64,000 nucleotides of DNA from Paraburkholderia caribensis (GTDB lineage Bacteria > Pseudomonadota > Gammaproteobacteria > Burkholderiales > Burkholderiaceae). Shown in pieces: positions 1 through 7,304 of this stretch. Location of the stretch: contig NZ_CP026102.1 of the NCBI RefSeq assembly GCF_002902945.1, forward strand, positions 2,046,001-2,110,000, read 5' to 3'. Every line of letters begins with the position of its first letter. Position 1 is the first letter of the stretch. The translations under genes were made by a program, and so were the position numbers. Below the pieces are notes generated by a model, which was given only the letters and a program-made list of their open reading frames with translations, had not been told where the DNA came from and searched no databases.

Positions 1-2
1 CA

Positions 3-566
3 CGTACGCGTCTGTTTGGCGGCACAATCCTGCACAGCCTGCCGCACTATGCGCCCGAAAGCACCCAACGCACCGACGAACAGATCGAGTTGATCGAGGC
101 CGTGCGTCACGCCGACGCGCTCATCATCGCGACACCCGGTTATCACGGCGGCGTGTCCGGCCTCGTGAAAAATGCGCTCGACACGCTCGAAGAACTGCGT
201 GCCGACGAGCGCCCGTACCTCGACGGCCGCGCGGTCGGCTGCATCGTCACCGCATATGGGTGGCAGGCGGCGGGCTCGGTGCTGACGTCGCTGCGCTCCA
301 TCGTGCATGCGTTGCGCGGCTGGCCAACGCCGTTCGGCGCGGGCATCAACACGCTCGAAACGCGTTTCGAATCCGCCGATACCTGCTCCGATCCGAAGGT
401 GGTCGAACAGCTGTCGATAGTCGGCCAGCAGGCCTCGCAATTCGCGCTCGCGTTCCGCTCGCATCACGCCTCACATCACGCGGACGGCGCCGGCGCGGCC
501 TCCGCCACGCCGGCGAGCGACGCCGACGACACGCGACCCAAGCGCGTTCTCGCACTGGCGAACTGA
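3..566 (+). CDS. NAD(P)H-dependent FMN reductase, 5' end outside window
   Basis: Only the last 187 residues are present; the frame is open to the left edge, so the start lies outside. The segment reading ATPGYHGGVSGLVKNALD is the flavodoxin-like core of the SsuE/chromate-reductase type NADPH-dependent FMN reductases, where the Gly-rich loop contacts FMN and the following helix packs under the sheet. The family supplies reduced flavin to monooxygenases or reduces quinones. The Ala/Thr/Asp-rich last 35 residues look like a disordered tail. A role with the sulfur-type genes further right (SfnB-like, SsuABC-like) is tempting, since those enzymes need FMNH2, but the two are 7 kb apart and this is inference. 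Confidence 0.8.
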   Translation, partial: RTRLFGGTILHSLPHYAPESTQRTDEQIELIEAVRHADALIIATPGYHGGVSGLVKNALDTLEELRADERPYLDGRAVGCIVTAYGWQAAGSVLTSLRSIVHALRGWPTPFGAGINTLETRFESADTCSDPKVVEQLSIVGQQASQFALAFRSHHASHHADGAGAASATPASDADDTRPKRVLALAN

Positions 567-577
567 TTCGCCGCCTC

Positions 578-631
578 CGCACGCGCAATGCCATGTGCCG
601 CATCCAGACGGCGCCCGGCATTGCGCGTGCG
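578..631 (+). terminator. 15-bp perfect inverted repeat after the FMN reductase gene
   Basis: The arms at 578-592 (CGCACGCGCAATGCC) and 617-631 (GGCATTGCGCGTGCG) pair perfectly around a 24-base loop, starting 11 bases after the stop codon. There is no T-run, so it is either a factor-dependent terminator, an mRNA 3'-end stabiliser or a short dispersed repeat. Confidence 0.5.
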
Positions 632-961
632 CGTCAACGCTGCGTCAACGCTTCTTCACGCTCACGCCGCCCGCTCATACCATGCAGCCGCAGTGTCTCG
701 CTGCGTGCGCTGGCCAACACGCGCGGCGACGCGATCGTGGTCAAAACAACAGACCGGCCGCCCCCGCCGCCGCATGATCGCGACAACGCACGCGATAACG
801 CCTCATCCAGATCCCCGCAGACCGTTCCCTGGCCGCCCGTGATTTGCTTGCGACGAATGATTGGTTCACGCGCTCCACGGCCCAGCCTACGCTAGTCCCT
901 GCCCGCTTCGATTAACTGATCGCCGTGCTGCGCGCCATTCGTCGCGGGGAGGCGATCGAAC
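632..961. other. Intergenic stretch without a supported gene
   Basis: About 330 bases. Several short frames are open on both strands, but none has a convincing ribosome binding site or a recognisable protein. It ends in the ribosome binding site of the next gene (GGGGAGG near 945-952). The promoter of that gene must lie here, but no strong -35/-10 pair stands out. Confidence 0.4.
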
Positions 962-1189
962 ATGAAACAGATGAACAGACATATCCGCTACAAGGGCTAC
1001 GAAGTGGCCCCCGCTGCACAGCGCCTGCCCAACGGGCTCTTCGCAGCGAACCTCACCATCGAGAAAGCCACGGCCGCCAGCGGCGGACACGCCTACTCGT
1101 TCGACGCGCTCGACTATTTCTTTGACGAAGAGCACGCGCTTGCGTATGCGTTCCGTTGGGGCCGGCTCTGGATCGACAGCCATCAGTAA
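962..1189 (+). CDS. Small conserved hypothetical protein (75 aa)
   Basis: The start is supported by a GGGGAGG ribosome binding site about nine bases upstream. The 75-residue product opens with basic residues (MKQMNRHIRYKGYEVAP) and ends in an acidic-aromatic stretch (DYFFDEEHALAYAFRWGRLW). It has no signal peptide or membrane segment and is probably a small soluble alpha/beta protein. It resembles short uncharacterised proteins common in Burkholderia genomes; I do not recognise a function. It stands alone between two intergenic gaps. Confidence 0.65.
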   Translation: MKQMNRHIRYKGYEVAPAAQRLPNGLFAANLTIEKATAASGGHAYSFDALDYFFDEEHALAYAFRWGRLWIDSHQ

Positions 1190-1294
1190 GCACGCAGGCC
1201 CATTGCAATTTTTGACGGCACGCAGCGCGTAAAGACGTCCCGCAGCACGGCGCATGCCCGCTCGACGCCACAAATTGACGGGTTATGACAGAAT

Positions 1295-1323
1295 AGGCGG
1301 AATAACTAGCCACGTTTCCGCCT
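1295..1323 (+). promoter_or_regulatory. Inverted repeat immediately before the ferritin-like gene
   Basis: AGGCGGAA (1295-1302) and TTCCGCCT (1316-1323) form an 8-bp stem with a 13-base loop that ends three bases before the ATG at 1327. No ordinary Shine-Dalgarno sequence is seen between the hairpin and the start. It could be an operator or a leader hairpin limiting translation; function is inferred from position only. Confidence 0.4.
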
Positions 1324-1326
1324 GAC

Positions 1327-2232
1327 ATGTCAGACACCCTGGTAACAGAAGCAGAGGCCGCTCACGATCACGCGCTGCGCAACTGGACCTTCGATGGCCA
1401 CGCACGCATGCGGGTCGGCTCCGACGAACACAAGCAGATGTTCTGCCGGATGCTTCTAGAAACGCATAACCCTTACAAGCCAGCCGTTATCGACTGGCCG
1501 CAATTGCCGCCCGATGCGCTCAAGCGCATCACGTCCCTGCCGATCTGGGACATCGCCGTGCAGACGGAAGGCCGCGCGTCGATTCGCGTCGCCACATATG
1601 CCGCGCAGGTGCAGGACCCGCTGATCCGCGAAGCGATCGAAATGGACGCGGCTGAAGAGGCGCGCCACAAGCACGTTTTGTCGCGCCTGGTCGCCGCCTA
1701 CGGCATCGAGCTCGCGCCCGAACCGCAGTATCCCGCCCCCCGCGACGCCGAATGGGCGTGGATGTTCACGGGCTACAGCGAGTGCATCGACAGTTTCTTC
1801 GCGTTCGGGCTGTTCCGCTCCGCGCAGCTGTCGGGCTATTTCCCGGAAGAACTGGTCGAAACCTTCGAGCCCGTGATTCAGGAAGAAGCGCGCCACATTC
1901 TCTTTTTCGTCAACTGGGTCGCCTGGTATCGCCGCACGATGCCGTGGTGGCGCCGGCCGTGGCACTCGCTGCGCGTCGGCGCGATCTGGGTCAAGCTGAT
2001 CTGGGACCGCGTCGCGATTGCGAAGGGCATCGACTCGGACGGCGTCGCGCACGACTCGAACTTCCTGCCCGCCAATAGCTCGACGATCGGCCAGGCACTC
2101 TCGACGCGTCAGCTGATCGAACTCTGTCTCCAGGAAAACGACCAACGGATGGCCGGCTACGACAAGCGGCTAGTCCGTCCGGCGCTCGTTCCCGCGCTCG
2201 CGCGCCTCGCGCTGCGCCTGATGCGCAAGTAG
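1327..2232 (+). CDS. Ferritin-like di-iron protein
   Basis: The 301-residue protein carries two ExxH motifs, E111-A-R-H114 and E187-A-R-H190. With E81 and E152 they give the six ligands of a ferritin-like four-helix di-iron centre. The C-terminal third has a Trp/Arg-rich segment (around 197-215) that could lie on a membrane surface. Members of this broad group are oxidases, hydroxylases or rubrerythrin-like proteins; the substrate cannot be read from sequence. No electron-transfer partner gene is adjacent. The gene stands alone, with a hairpin just before the start. Confidence 0.7.
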   Translation: MSDTLVTEAEAAHDHALRNWTFDGHARMRVGSDEHKQMFCRMLLETHNPYKPAVIDWPQLPPDALKRITSLPIWDIAVQTEGRASIRVATYAAQVQDPLIREAIEMDAAEEARHKHVLSRLVAAYGIELAPEPQYPAPRDAEWAWMFTGYSECIDSFFAFGLFRSAQLSGYFPEELVETFEPVIQEEARHILFFVNWVAWYRRTMPWWRRPWHSLRVGAIWVKLIWDRVAIAKGIDSDGVAHDSNFLPANSSTIGQALSTRQLIELCLQENDQRMAGYDKRLVRPALVPALARLALRLMRK

Positions 2233-2331
2233 GCCGCCGCAGGCGCGAGCAGCGGCACGATTGCTGAAGCACATCGGCGAGCCGCGCGCGGGCGCACTTA
2301 CGACACGTATCAATCCAGGGAGACAGACCAC

Positions 2332-3786
2332 ATGCATTGGACCGTCGATGAGCAACTCGCGCTGAGCGCAACGCAGGCCGTTGCCGCCATCCAGTCCGGC
2401 CGGCTCGACGCACTCGACTACGTCGCAACCCTGCTCGCGCGCGCCGCAGCACTCGATACGCTCAACGCGTTCACCGCCATCGACATGGAAGGCGCGCTCG
2501 CCGCCGCGAAGCGCATCGACGCGCTCCCGCCCGACGAAAAAGCCCGGCTACCGCTCGCGGGCCTGCCCGTCGTCATCAAGGACAACATCAACACGGCGGG
2601 TCTGCTGACCTCGGCGGGCACGCCCGCGCTCAACGGGTTCAAGCCGAAAACGGACGCGCCCTCCGTGCGCAAGCTGATCGACGCGGGCGCGATCGTGCTC
2701 GGCAAGACCAACATGCACGAACTCGCGTTCGGCATCACGAGCGCGAATCTGTCCCCGCATGCGGGCGTCGTGCGCAATCCTTACGACCCGTCGCTGATCG
2801 CGGGCGGCTCGTCAGGCGGCACAGCCGTCGCCGTCGCCGCGCGCGTGTGCCCTGCCGGCCTCGGCAGCGACACGGGCGGTTCGACGCGCATTCCCGCCGC
2901 GCTCACGGGGATTGCCGGCTTCCGCCCGTCGGTGGGCAACGGCGGCGCCGAGCGCCGCTATCACGACCCGCATGCCGTCGTCCCGATCAGCCACACGCGC
3001 GATACCGTCGGGCCGATGGCACGCACGGTCGCCGACGTCGCGCTGCTCGACGGCGTGATTACGGGCGATACCGCGCTGCCCGACGTGCCGTTGCCGGCGC
3101 TGCGCATCGGCTTGCCCGAACCGCTGTGGGCCGATCTCGAAGGCGCGACGGAAGACGTCGCACGCGCCGCGCTGACGACGCTCGCTGCCGCGGGCGTCAC
3201 GTTCGTGCCCGTCGCGATGCCCGACCTGCTGCGGCTGAACGAGCAAACGGGCGGTCCGATCGCGATCCACGAAGCGCTCGACGACGTGCGCGACTACCTC
3301 GTCGCCAACGATGCGCCCGTCCGGACGGTCGGCGAGCTCGCGGCGCGCATCGCCAGCCCGGACGTGCGCAATATCTACGACGTCGTGCTGGCGGGCGCGC
3401 TGGCGCAGCACTATGCCGACGCGATGAACACGTGGCGTCCGCAATTGCAACGGCATTATGCGGACACGTTCGCGGCCGAACGCCTCGACGCACTGCTTTT
3501 TCCGACCACACGCCTTGCCGCCGTGCCGATCGACGAAGTGAACGGCTCGTCCGTCGTGTCGATCGACGGCGCGCCCGCCATCGACGAAATGACCGCCTAT
3601 CTGCGCAATACCGATCCCGCCAGCAACGCCGGCATCCCGGGCCTGTCGCTGCCCGCCGGCCTGACGCAGGACGGCTTGCCCGTAGGCATCGAACTGGATG
3701 GACCGCTTGGCAGCGACCGCCGGCTGCTTGCCATCGGCATTGCGTTCGAAGCGCTGCTCGGCGCGGTCCCCGCCCCGACTATCTGA
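2332..3786 (+). CDS. iaaH: Indoleacetamide hydrolase-type amidase
   Basis: A 484-residue amidase-signature enzyme. The Ser-cisSer-Lys triad is visible as K83 (LPVVIKDNINTAG), the Gly-Ser-rich loop GGSSGG at 158-163 and the nucleophile S184 in GSDTGGSTR. Length and overall sequence fit the indoleacetamide hydrolase group, which converts indole-3-acetamide to the auxin indole-3-acetate; related amidases accept other aryl amides. No tryptophan monooxygenase (iaaM) is nearby, so the amide source would be another pathway or exogenous. The start at 2332 follows GGGAGAC. The stop is six bases from the next gene, so the two are probably co-transcribed. Confidence 0.75.
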   Translation: MHWTVDEQLALSATQAVAAIQSGRLDALDYVATLLARAAALDTLNAFTAIDMEGALAAAKRIDALPPDEKARLPLAGLPVVIKDNINTAGLLTSAGTPALNGFKPKTDAPSVRKLIDAGAIVLGKTNMHELAFGITSANLSPHAGVVRNPYDPSLIAGGSSGGTAVAVAARVCPAGLGSDTGGSTRIPAALTGIAGFRPSVGNGGAERRYHDPHAVVPISHTRDTVGPMARTVADVALLDGVITGDTALPDVPLPALRIGLPEPLWADLEGATEDVARAALTTLAAAGVTFVPVAMPDLLRLNEQTGGPIAIHEALDDVRDYLVANDAPVRTVGELAARIASPDVRNIYDVVLAGALAQHYADAMNTWRPQLQRHYADTFAAERLDALLFPTTRLAAVPIDEVNGSSVVSIDGAPAIDEMTAYLRNTDPASNAGIPGLSLPAGLTQDGLPVGIELDGPLGSDRRLLAIGIAFEALLGAVPAPTI

Positions 3787-3792
3787 CGCCTC

Positions 3793-4542
3793 ATGATCCG
3801 ACCACGCATCAGGCACCTCGCGGCGCTCGCCGTCGCGCTGTGCACGTCCGGCTGTGCGCTCATCGCCGCCGCCGATCCCAACGCGCTCTGGAAGATCGTC
3901 GATCACCAGTGCGTGCCCGCCGCGCGCGCGTCGGGCGGCGCGGGCTTCTGCACGGCCGTCAATCTGCCCGGACGCTACGCGATCCTCAAGGACATCAACG
4001 GCAACACGCAATATTTGCTGATTCCGACGGACCGCGTGGCGGGCATCGAGAGCCCGAGCGTGCTCGCCGCCGATGCGCCCGACTACTGGGCCGACGCGTG
4101 GGCCGCGCGGCAGTACGTCGGATCGCGCATCGGCCTGACGTTTCCGCCCGATCAGCTCGGCCTCGAAATCAACTCGCAGTTCCGCCGCACGCAGAACCAG
4201 TTGCATATTCATATGGACTGCATGCAGGACGACATCATCAAGGACCTCGCGCGCTTTCGCACCATCGAGCCGGGCCAGTGGCACTGGACGAAGCTCGACG
4301 GCAGCGCGTACCGCGTGATGCGCGTGCTGTCGCTGACGGGCGACAACGACCCGTTCCGCATCGTCGCACGCGACCGGCAAGGCAGTGACGCGATGGCGCA
4401 GCAGACCATCCTCGTGACGGGCGCGGGGCCGAAGGACAGCGACGGCTGGCTGGTCGTCAACAGCGGCCTGGAACTCGACGACGGCAGCGGCACGGCGGAG
4501 GGCATGCTCGATCACGCGTGCAGAATCGGCATGCATCGGTAA
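3793..4542 (+). CDS. cdh: CDP-diacylglycerol pyrophosphatase
   Basis: A 249-residue protein with an N-terminal export signal whose h-region ends in LCTSGC (C21), a possible lipobox. The body matches the Cdh family, which cleaves CDP-diacylglycerol to phosphatidate and CMP at the cell envelope. The HIH motif (H138, H140, then D142 and C143) is the HIT-like catalytic signature. Further conserved stretches are the early LWKIVDHQC and a middle PDQLGLEINS. It follows iaaH by six bases, although no metabolic link to the amidase is apparent. Confidence 0.85.
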   Translation: MIRPRIRHLAALAVALCTSGCALIAAADPNALWKIVDHQCVPAARASGGAGFCTAVNLPGRYAILKDINGNTQYLLIPTDRVAGIESPSVLAADAPDYWADAWAARQYVGSRIGLTFPPDQLGLEINSQFRRTQNQLHIHMDCMQDDIIKDLARFRTIEPGQWHWTKLDGSAYRVMRVLSLTGDNDPFRIVARDRQGSDAMAQQTILVTGAGPKDSDGWLVVNSGLELDDGSGTAEGMLDHACRIGMHR

Positions 4543-4608
4543 AAGCGCTGAGCATTTGTTCAATTCGCCCGTATAACGGGAGCCAAATCCGCTTTACTCA
4601 CAAGCTTT

Positions 4609-4628
4609 GCCGAACAAATTGGTTCGGC
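4609..4628 (+). promoter_or_regulatory. 7-bp inverted repeat upstream of the desaturase gene
   Basis: GCCGAAC (4609-4615) and GTTCGGC (4622-4628) flank the AT-rich spacer AAATTG. It lies between the cdh stop and the desaturase start, without a T-run, so a regulator site is more likely than a terminator. Fatty acid desaturase genes are often controlled by TetR-type lipid sensors; that this is such a site is a guess. Confidence 0.35.
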
Positions 4629-4680
4629 GACGGCGGATGCGCCTTTAGGATCGGTGAACTGCAATACGACCGATCCGCCG

Positions 4681-5769
4681 ATGTCTTTCTATCTCGACGA
4701 CGCACAACGCCACGCGCTCACGCAACGCCGCAACAGCTTCACATGGCGCACCGAATGGCCGACGTGGCTCCTGATCGGGGCGATCTACGGCGGATGGTTT
4801 TTCATCGCGAGCCACGCGCGCGGGTTGGGTCTGAGCATTGCGATTCCGCTGCTCGCCGTGTTCAGCGCGTGGTACATGTCGCTGCAGCATGAACTGCTGC
4901 ACGGGCATCCGACGCGCTCACCGTTCGTCAACGGACTGATCGGGTTTGCGCCGCTCGCCGTGTGGTTTCCGTATCGGGTGTATCGCGATCTGCATTTGCA
5001 GCATCACGACGATGCGCATCTGACGCATCCCGAAGTCGATCCTGAAAGTTATTTTGTTAGTCGCGAGGCCTGGCGGCAGGCGGGGATGCTCACCCGTGTG
5101 CTGCTGATTGCGCGGAATACTTTCGCGGGGCGGCTGTTGCTCGGGCCGGCGTTTTCGATTGCGGCGACGTCGACGCAGGCGTTGCGGAAGGTTGCCCGGG
5201 GTGATTGGGCTGATGTGCCTGCGTGGGCGGCGCATATTGCGGCGCTTGTTGTGCTCGCTGTCTGGCTTGATCGTCAGTGCGGGATTGCGCCTTGGCTGTT
5301 TATCGCGGGGGTCGGGTATCCGGCGCTGGCGTTGAGTTCCGTGCGTTCGTTTCAGGAGCATCGCGATGCGGAGTTGCATGAGCATCGATCGGTGATCAAC
5401 GAGGCTGCGTGGTGCTGGCGTCTACTGTTTCTGAATAATAACTACCATCTGGTTCATCACGACTTGCCGCATGTGCCGTGGTTTGCCCTGCGGAAAGTTT
5501 ATGACGCGTCCCGGCAGCAATATATAGAGCGCTCGGGAGGATTTCTGGTAAAGGGCTATAGCGAGTGGTTGAGACGTTATTCGTTCGCCAGGATCGCGCA
5601 TCCGGTTTATGGAGACCCGTCCGGTTTGATCTGGGACAGTCCGTTCGCTTCCGATCAGTTCGCGGGTAAATTACGGGTGAAATCTATGCGAGTTGTCCGT
5701 CGAGGAGAACTCCACGAGGCCGACCTGCCCGCGGTTGCTGAACGCCAAACCGCAAGACAGATCCTATAA
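4681..5769 (+). CDS. Membrane fatty acid desaturase / beta-carotene hydroxylase family protein
   Basis: From the ATG at 4681 the product has 362 residues. Three histidine boxes typical of membrane di-iron desaturases are present: HELLHGH (70-76), HLQHHDD (105-111) and YHLVHHDLPH (about 255-264). Hydrophobic segments near 28-45 and 51-66 and a pair around 175-220 are the membrane spans. A GTG at 4654 in the same frame would add nine residues; neither start has a good ribosome binding site. From about 5000 to 5560 the coding strand becomes markedly G/T-rich compared with neighbouring genes. The substrate (acyl lipid or carotenoid-like) is not determined. Confidence 0.8.
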   Translation: MSFYLDDAQRHALTQRRNSFTWRTEWPTWLLIGAIYGGWFFIASHARGLGLSIAIPLLAVFSAWYMSLQHELLHGHPTRSPFVNGLIGFAPLAVWFPYRVYRDLHLQHHDDAHLTHPEVDPESYFVSREAWRQAGMLTRVLLIARNTFAGRLLLGPAFSIAATSTQALRKVARGDWADVPAWAAHIAALVVLAVWLDRQCGIAPWLFIAGVGYPALALSSVRSFQEHRDAELHEHRSVINEAAWCWRLLFLNNNYHLVHHDLPHVPWFALRKVYDASRQQYIERSGGFLVKGYSEWLRRYSFARIAHPVYGDPSGLIWDSPFASDQFAGKLRVKSMRVVRRGELHEADLPAVAERQTARQIL

Positions 5770-5864
5770 GATTCGCGACCGCGATTCCATGTATCAACGG
5801 GTGTCGGTCTCGGGTTCGAAGGTATGGAGATCTGACTACCGAACTGACCGAATCCGGAAATTCG

Positions 5865-6080
5865 CTAATTGCGATGACGAAGCTCGTGTACTGCGTAGCT
5901 AGCTGCAAGGACGCCGACTAGTATCGCCGCTACCGACACCGACTCGGTGAACTGTCCAGCTGACGCCGAAAACTTCGCGTCACACCAGAGCCCCAGGCCC
6001 ACCGACGTAATGATCAGACCGAACGCAACGCCCCACACCGGACCAGCCTTGCCTGATTCGAGTTTGTGAGAAAGCTTCAT
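5865..6080 (-). CDS. Small membrane protein (71 aa)
   Basis: The reading frame has a strong ribosome binding site on the minus strand (GGGGAGA, eight bases before the ATG at 6080). The product has two hydrophobic spans, about 15-33 and 45-63, short charged ends and a His/Arg-rich C-terminus (HELRHRN). It is a two-pass inner-membrane protein of unknown function, transcribed toward the desaturase gene. No family recognised. Confidence 0.55.
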   Translation of the reverse strand: MKLSHKLESGKAGPVWGVAFGLIITSVGLGLWCDAKFSASAGQFTESVSVAAILVGVLAASYAVHELRHRN

Positions 6081-6599
6081 CGTAATTCTCCCCGCAACAA
6101 ATACGCGCTGGTCAATCAGCGCTTCATGCTTTCAGCGCGTGCGCCGCGACTGGACCGTGTGCCGGGCAGTCAACAGCGCGCCGCCTTCGAACGCAACGAA
6201 CAATACGATATATACCGTTTTCAAAATTACCTGTCATTCCTTCAGAGCGTCGCCATGGTCACGCCCTCCGCGTCGGTACGCGACAGACCATGGCCTGCAG
6301 CGGCCCCGCCGTACCCATGTGTGCCCGCTACGACGCTACGCCGCCACGGCGCTCGCTGCGCGCTCGTCTGGCGCCGCATTTTCAGCGGCCTCACTGAGGC
6401 TCACCTGCGATGCGCCAGTAACATGCACGATTTGGCACGGCGGCTTCGGCATCGGCTCGTCGTCGGCAAAGGCGGTGGCGCAGCGCATCGCAAACGCCAG
6501 CGCCGATTGCCGGTTGGCGAAGTAGCCCAGATCGCCCAGCGAAGTCGCTTCGCCATCTTCCTCGAGGCAGCGCGCACCGACACCGCCCCGACCACGGCG
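6081..6599. other. Degenerate region without an intact gene
   Basis: No frame here has both a credible start and a recognisable product. On the minus strand, about 6350-6560, one frame reads like the body of a small soluble protein (LGDLGYFANRQSALAFAM, then ADDEPMPKPP), but it lacks a proper start and is fused to unrelated sequence. I read it as the left part of a gene graveyard that continues to 7165. Confidence 0.4.
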
Positions 6600-6751
6600 G
6601 GATTGGTCGCCGCGGTCGCCACCCATACGACGTCTTTCAGCGACTCCGGCAAACCATGATTGACGATGATGGCCGACACGCCGAGGCTGATTGCCTGCTG
6701 AATCTGCTCGCGCTGTTCCGACGCATCCTGACGGCCTTCATAGATGCGCAA
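6600..6751 (-). pseudogene. Remnant of a sugar-type ABC substrate-binding protein
   Basis: Reading leftward from 6751, the frame gives YEGRQDASEQREQIQQAI followed by SAIIVNHGLPESLKDVV. This is a characteristic strip of periplasmic sugar-binding proteins of the RbsB type (family knowledge). The homologous strip is only about 40 residues long. Neither the signal peptide nor the rest of the protein is present, and the frame then runs into unrelated sequence. The right edge abuts a permease fragment on the opposite strand. Confidence 0.55.
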
Positions 6752-6930
6752 GTTCCTTCCGCTGCGCCGGACGTGCTGACGGGCATTCGTATCGGCCTGG
6801 GCGTCGGCTGGTCGGTACTGGTTGCCGCGGAACTGATCGCGGCCACGCGCGGGCTCGGCTTCATGATCCAGTCCGCCAGGCAGTTTCTGGAAACCGTTGT
6901 GGTCATCATGGGCATCATCGTGATCGCGCT
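6751..6930 (+). pseudogene. Remnant of a sulfonate/nitrate/taurine-type ABC permease
   Basis: The frame reads VPSAAPDVLTGIRIGLGVGW and on through LVAAELIAATRGLGFMIQSA. This is the C-terminal permease segment of SsuC/TauC-type transporters. Roughly 55 residues survive. The left edge joins a sugar-binding-protein fragment on the other strand and the right edge joins a ferredoxin fragment in a different frame, so both ends are deletion or recombination joints. The intact SsuC-like gene at 11991 belongs to the same family, so this could be debris from a second sulfonate-type system. Confidence 0.65.
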
Positions 6931-6931
6931 G

Positions 6932-7165
6932 CCGTCATTGCCCGCCCCGACGCGTGCCAGACCTGCTTCATGTGCGAGCTGTACTGCCCCGCCGACGCGC
7001 TGTACGTGCACCCGTTCGCGAACGAGCACGTGGCCGTCGACGAGGCACAGCTCGCGCGCGAAGGCGCTTGGCGCCTACGGCCGTTCGCTCGGCTGGAAGC
7101 GGGCACGCGCAGGCGGCACCGGGCGCGATGAAACACATCGCCTGTTCGAACTTGGCGTGACGTAG
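6932..7165 (+). pseudogene. Ferredoxin-like 4Fe-4S protein remnant, truncated and frameshifted
   Basis: The frame from about 6932 reads VIARPDACQTCFMCELYCPADALYV split across the cluster: the Cys pattern CxxCxxCxxxCP marks one 4Fe-4S cluster of the small ferredoxins found beside sulfonate/nitrate ABC genes. The first cluster-binding half is missing. Near 7060-7065 the homologous reading moves to the next frame and continues as LGAYGRSLGWKRARAGG to a TAG at 7163. A single extra base in the G/C-rich stretch there would explain the shift. So the gene is truncated at its 5' side and, unless this is a sequence error, frameshifted too. Confidence 0.65.
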
Positions 7166-7209
7166 GGCACAGATCCGCAACAGTCCGCCGGAAATCGCCC
7201 GCCACGGTG

Positions 7210-7240
7210 GAATGCATATGCCTCAAACGCATATGCATTC
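7210..7240 (+). promoter_or_regulatory. Perfect 11-bp inverted repeat upstream of the AraC gene
   Basis: GAATGCATATG (7210-7220) and CATATGCATTC (7230-7240) are exact reverse complements separated by nine bases. The centre-to-centre spacing places the half-sites two helical turns apart, as expected for a dimeric regulator. It lies about 65 bases before the preferred start of the AraC-type gene and may be its autoregulatory or promoter element. Confidence 0.55.
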
Positions 7241-7304
7241 GACGATCGCTTGTTTTACGGCGCAGCGGCGCGACGCTAAGCTCGGAGTCCGCCATCGACT
7301 TTCC

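Noticed and set aside
2812..4563. A 583-codon open frame on the minus strand
   Set aside because: It is antisense to iaaH and cdh, Arg/Ala/His-rich and without a recognisable domain. High-GC third positions make such shadow frames common; similar ones lie opposite groEL, the liu genes, the MFS genes and the oxidases.
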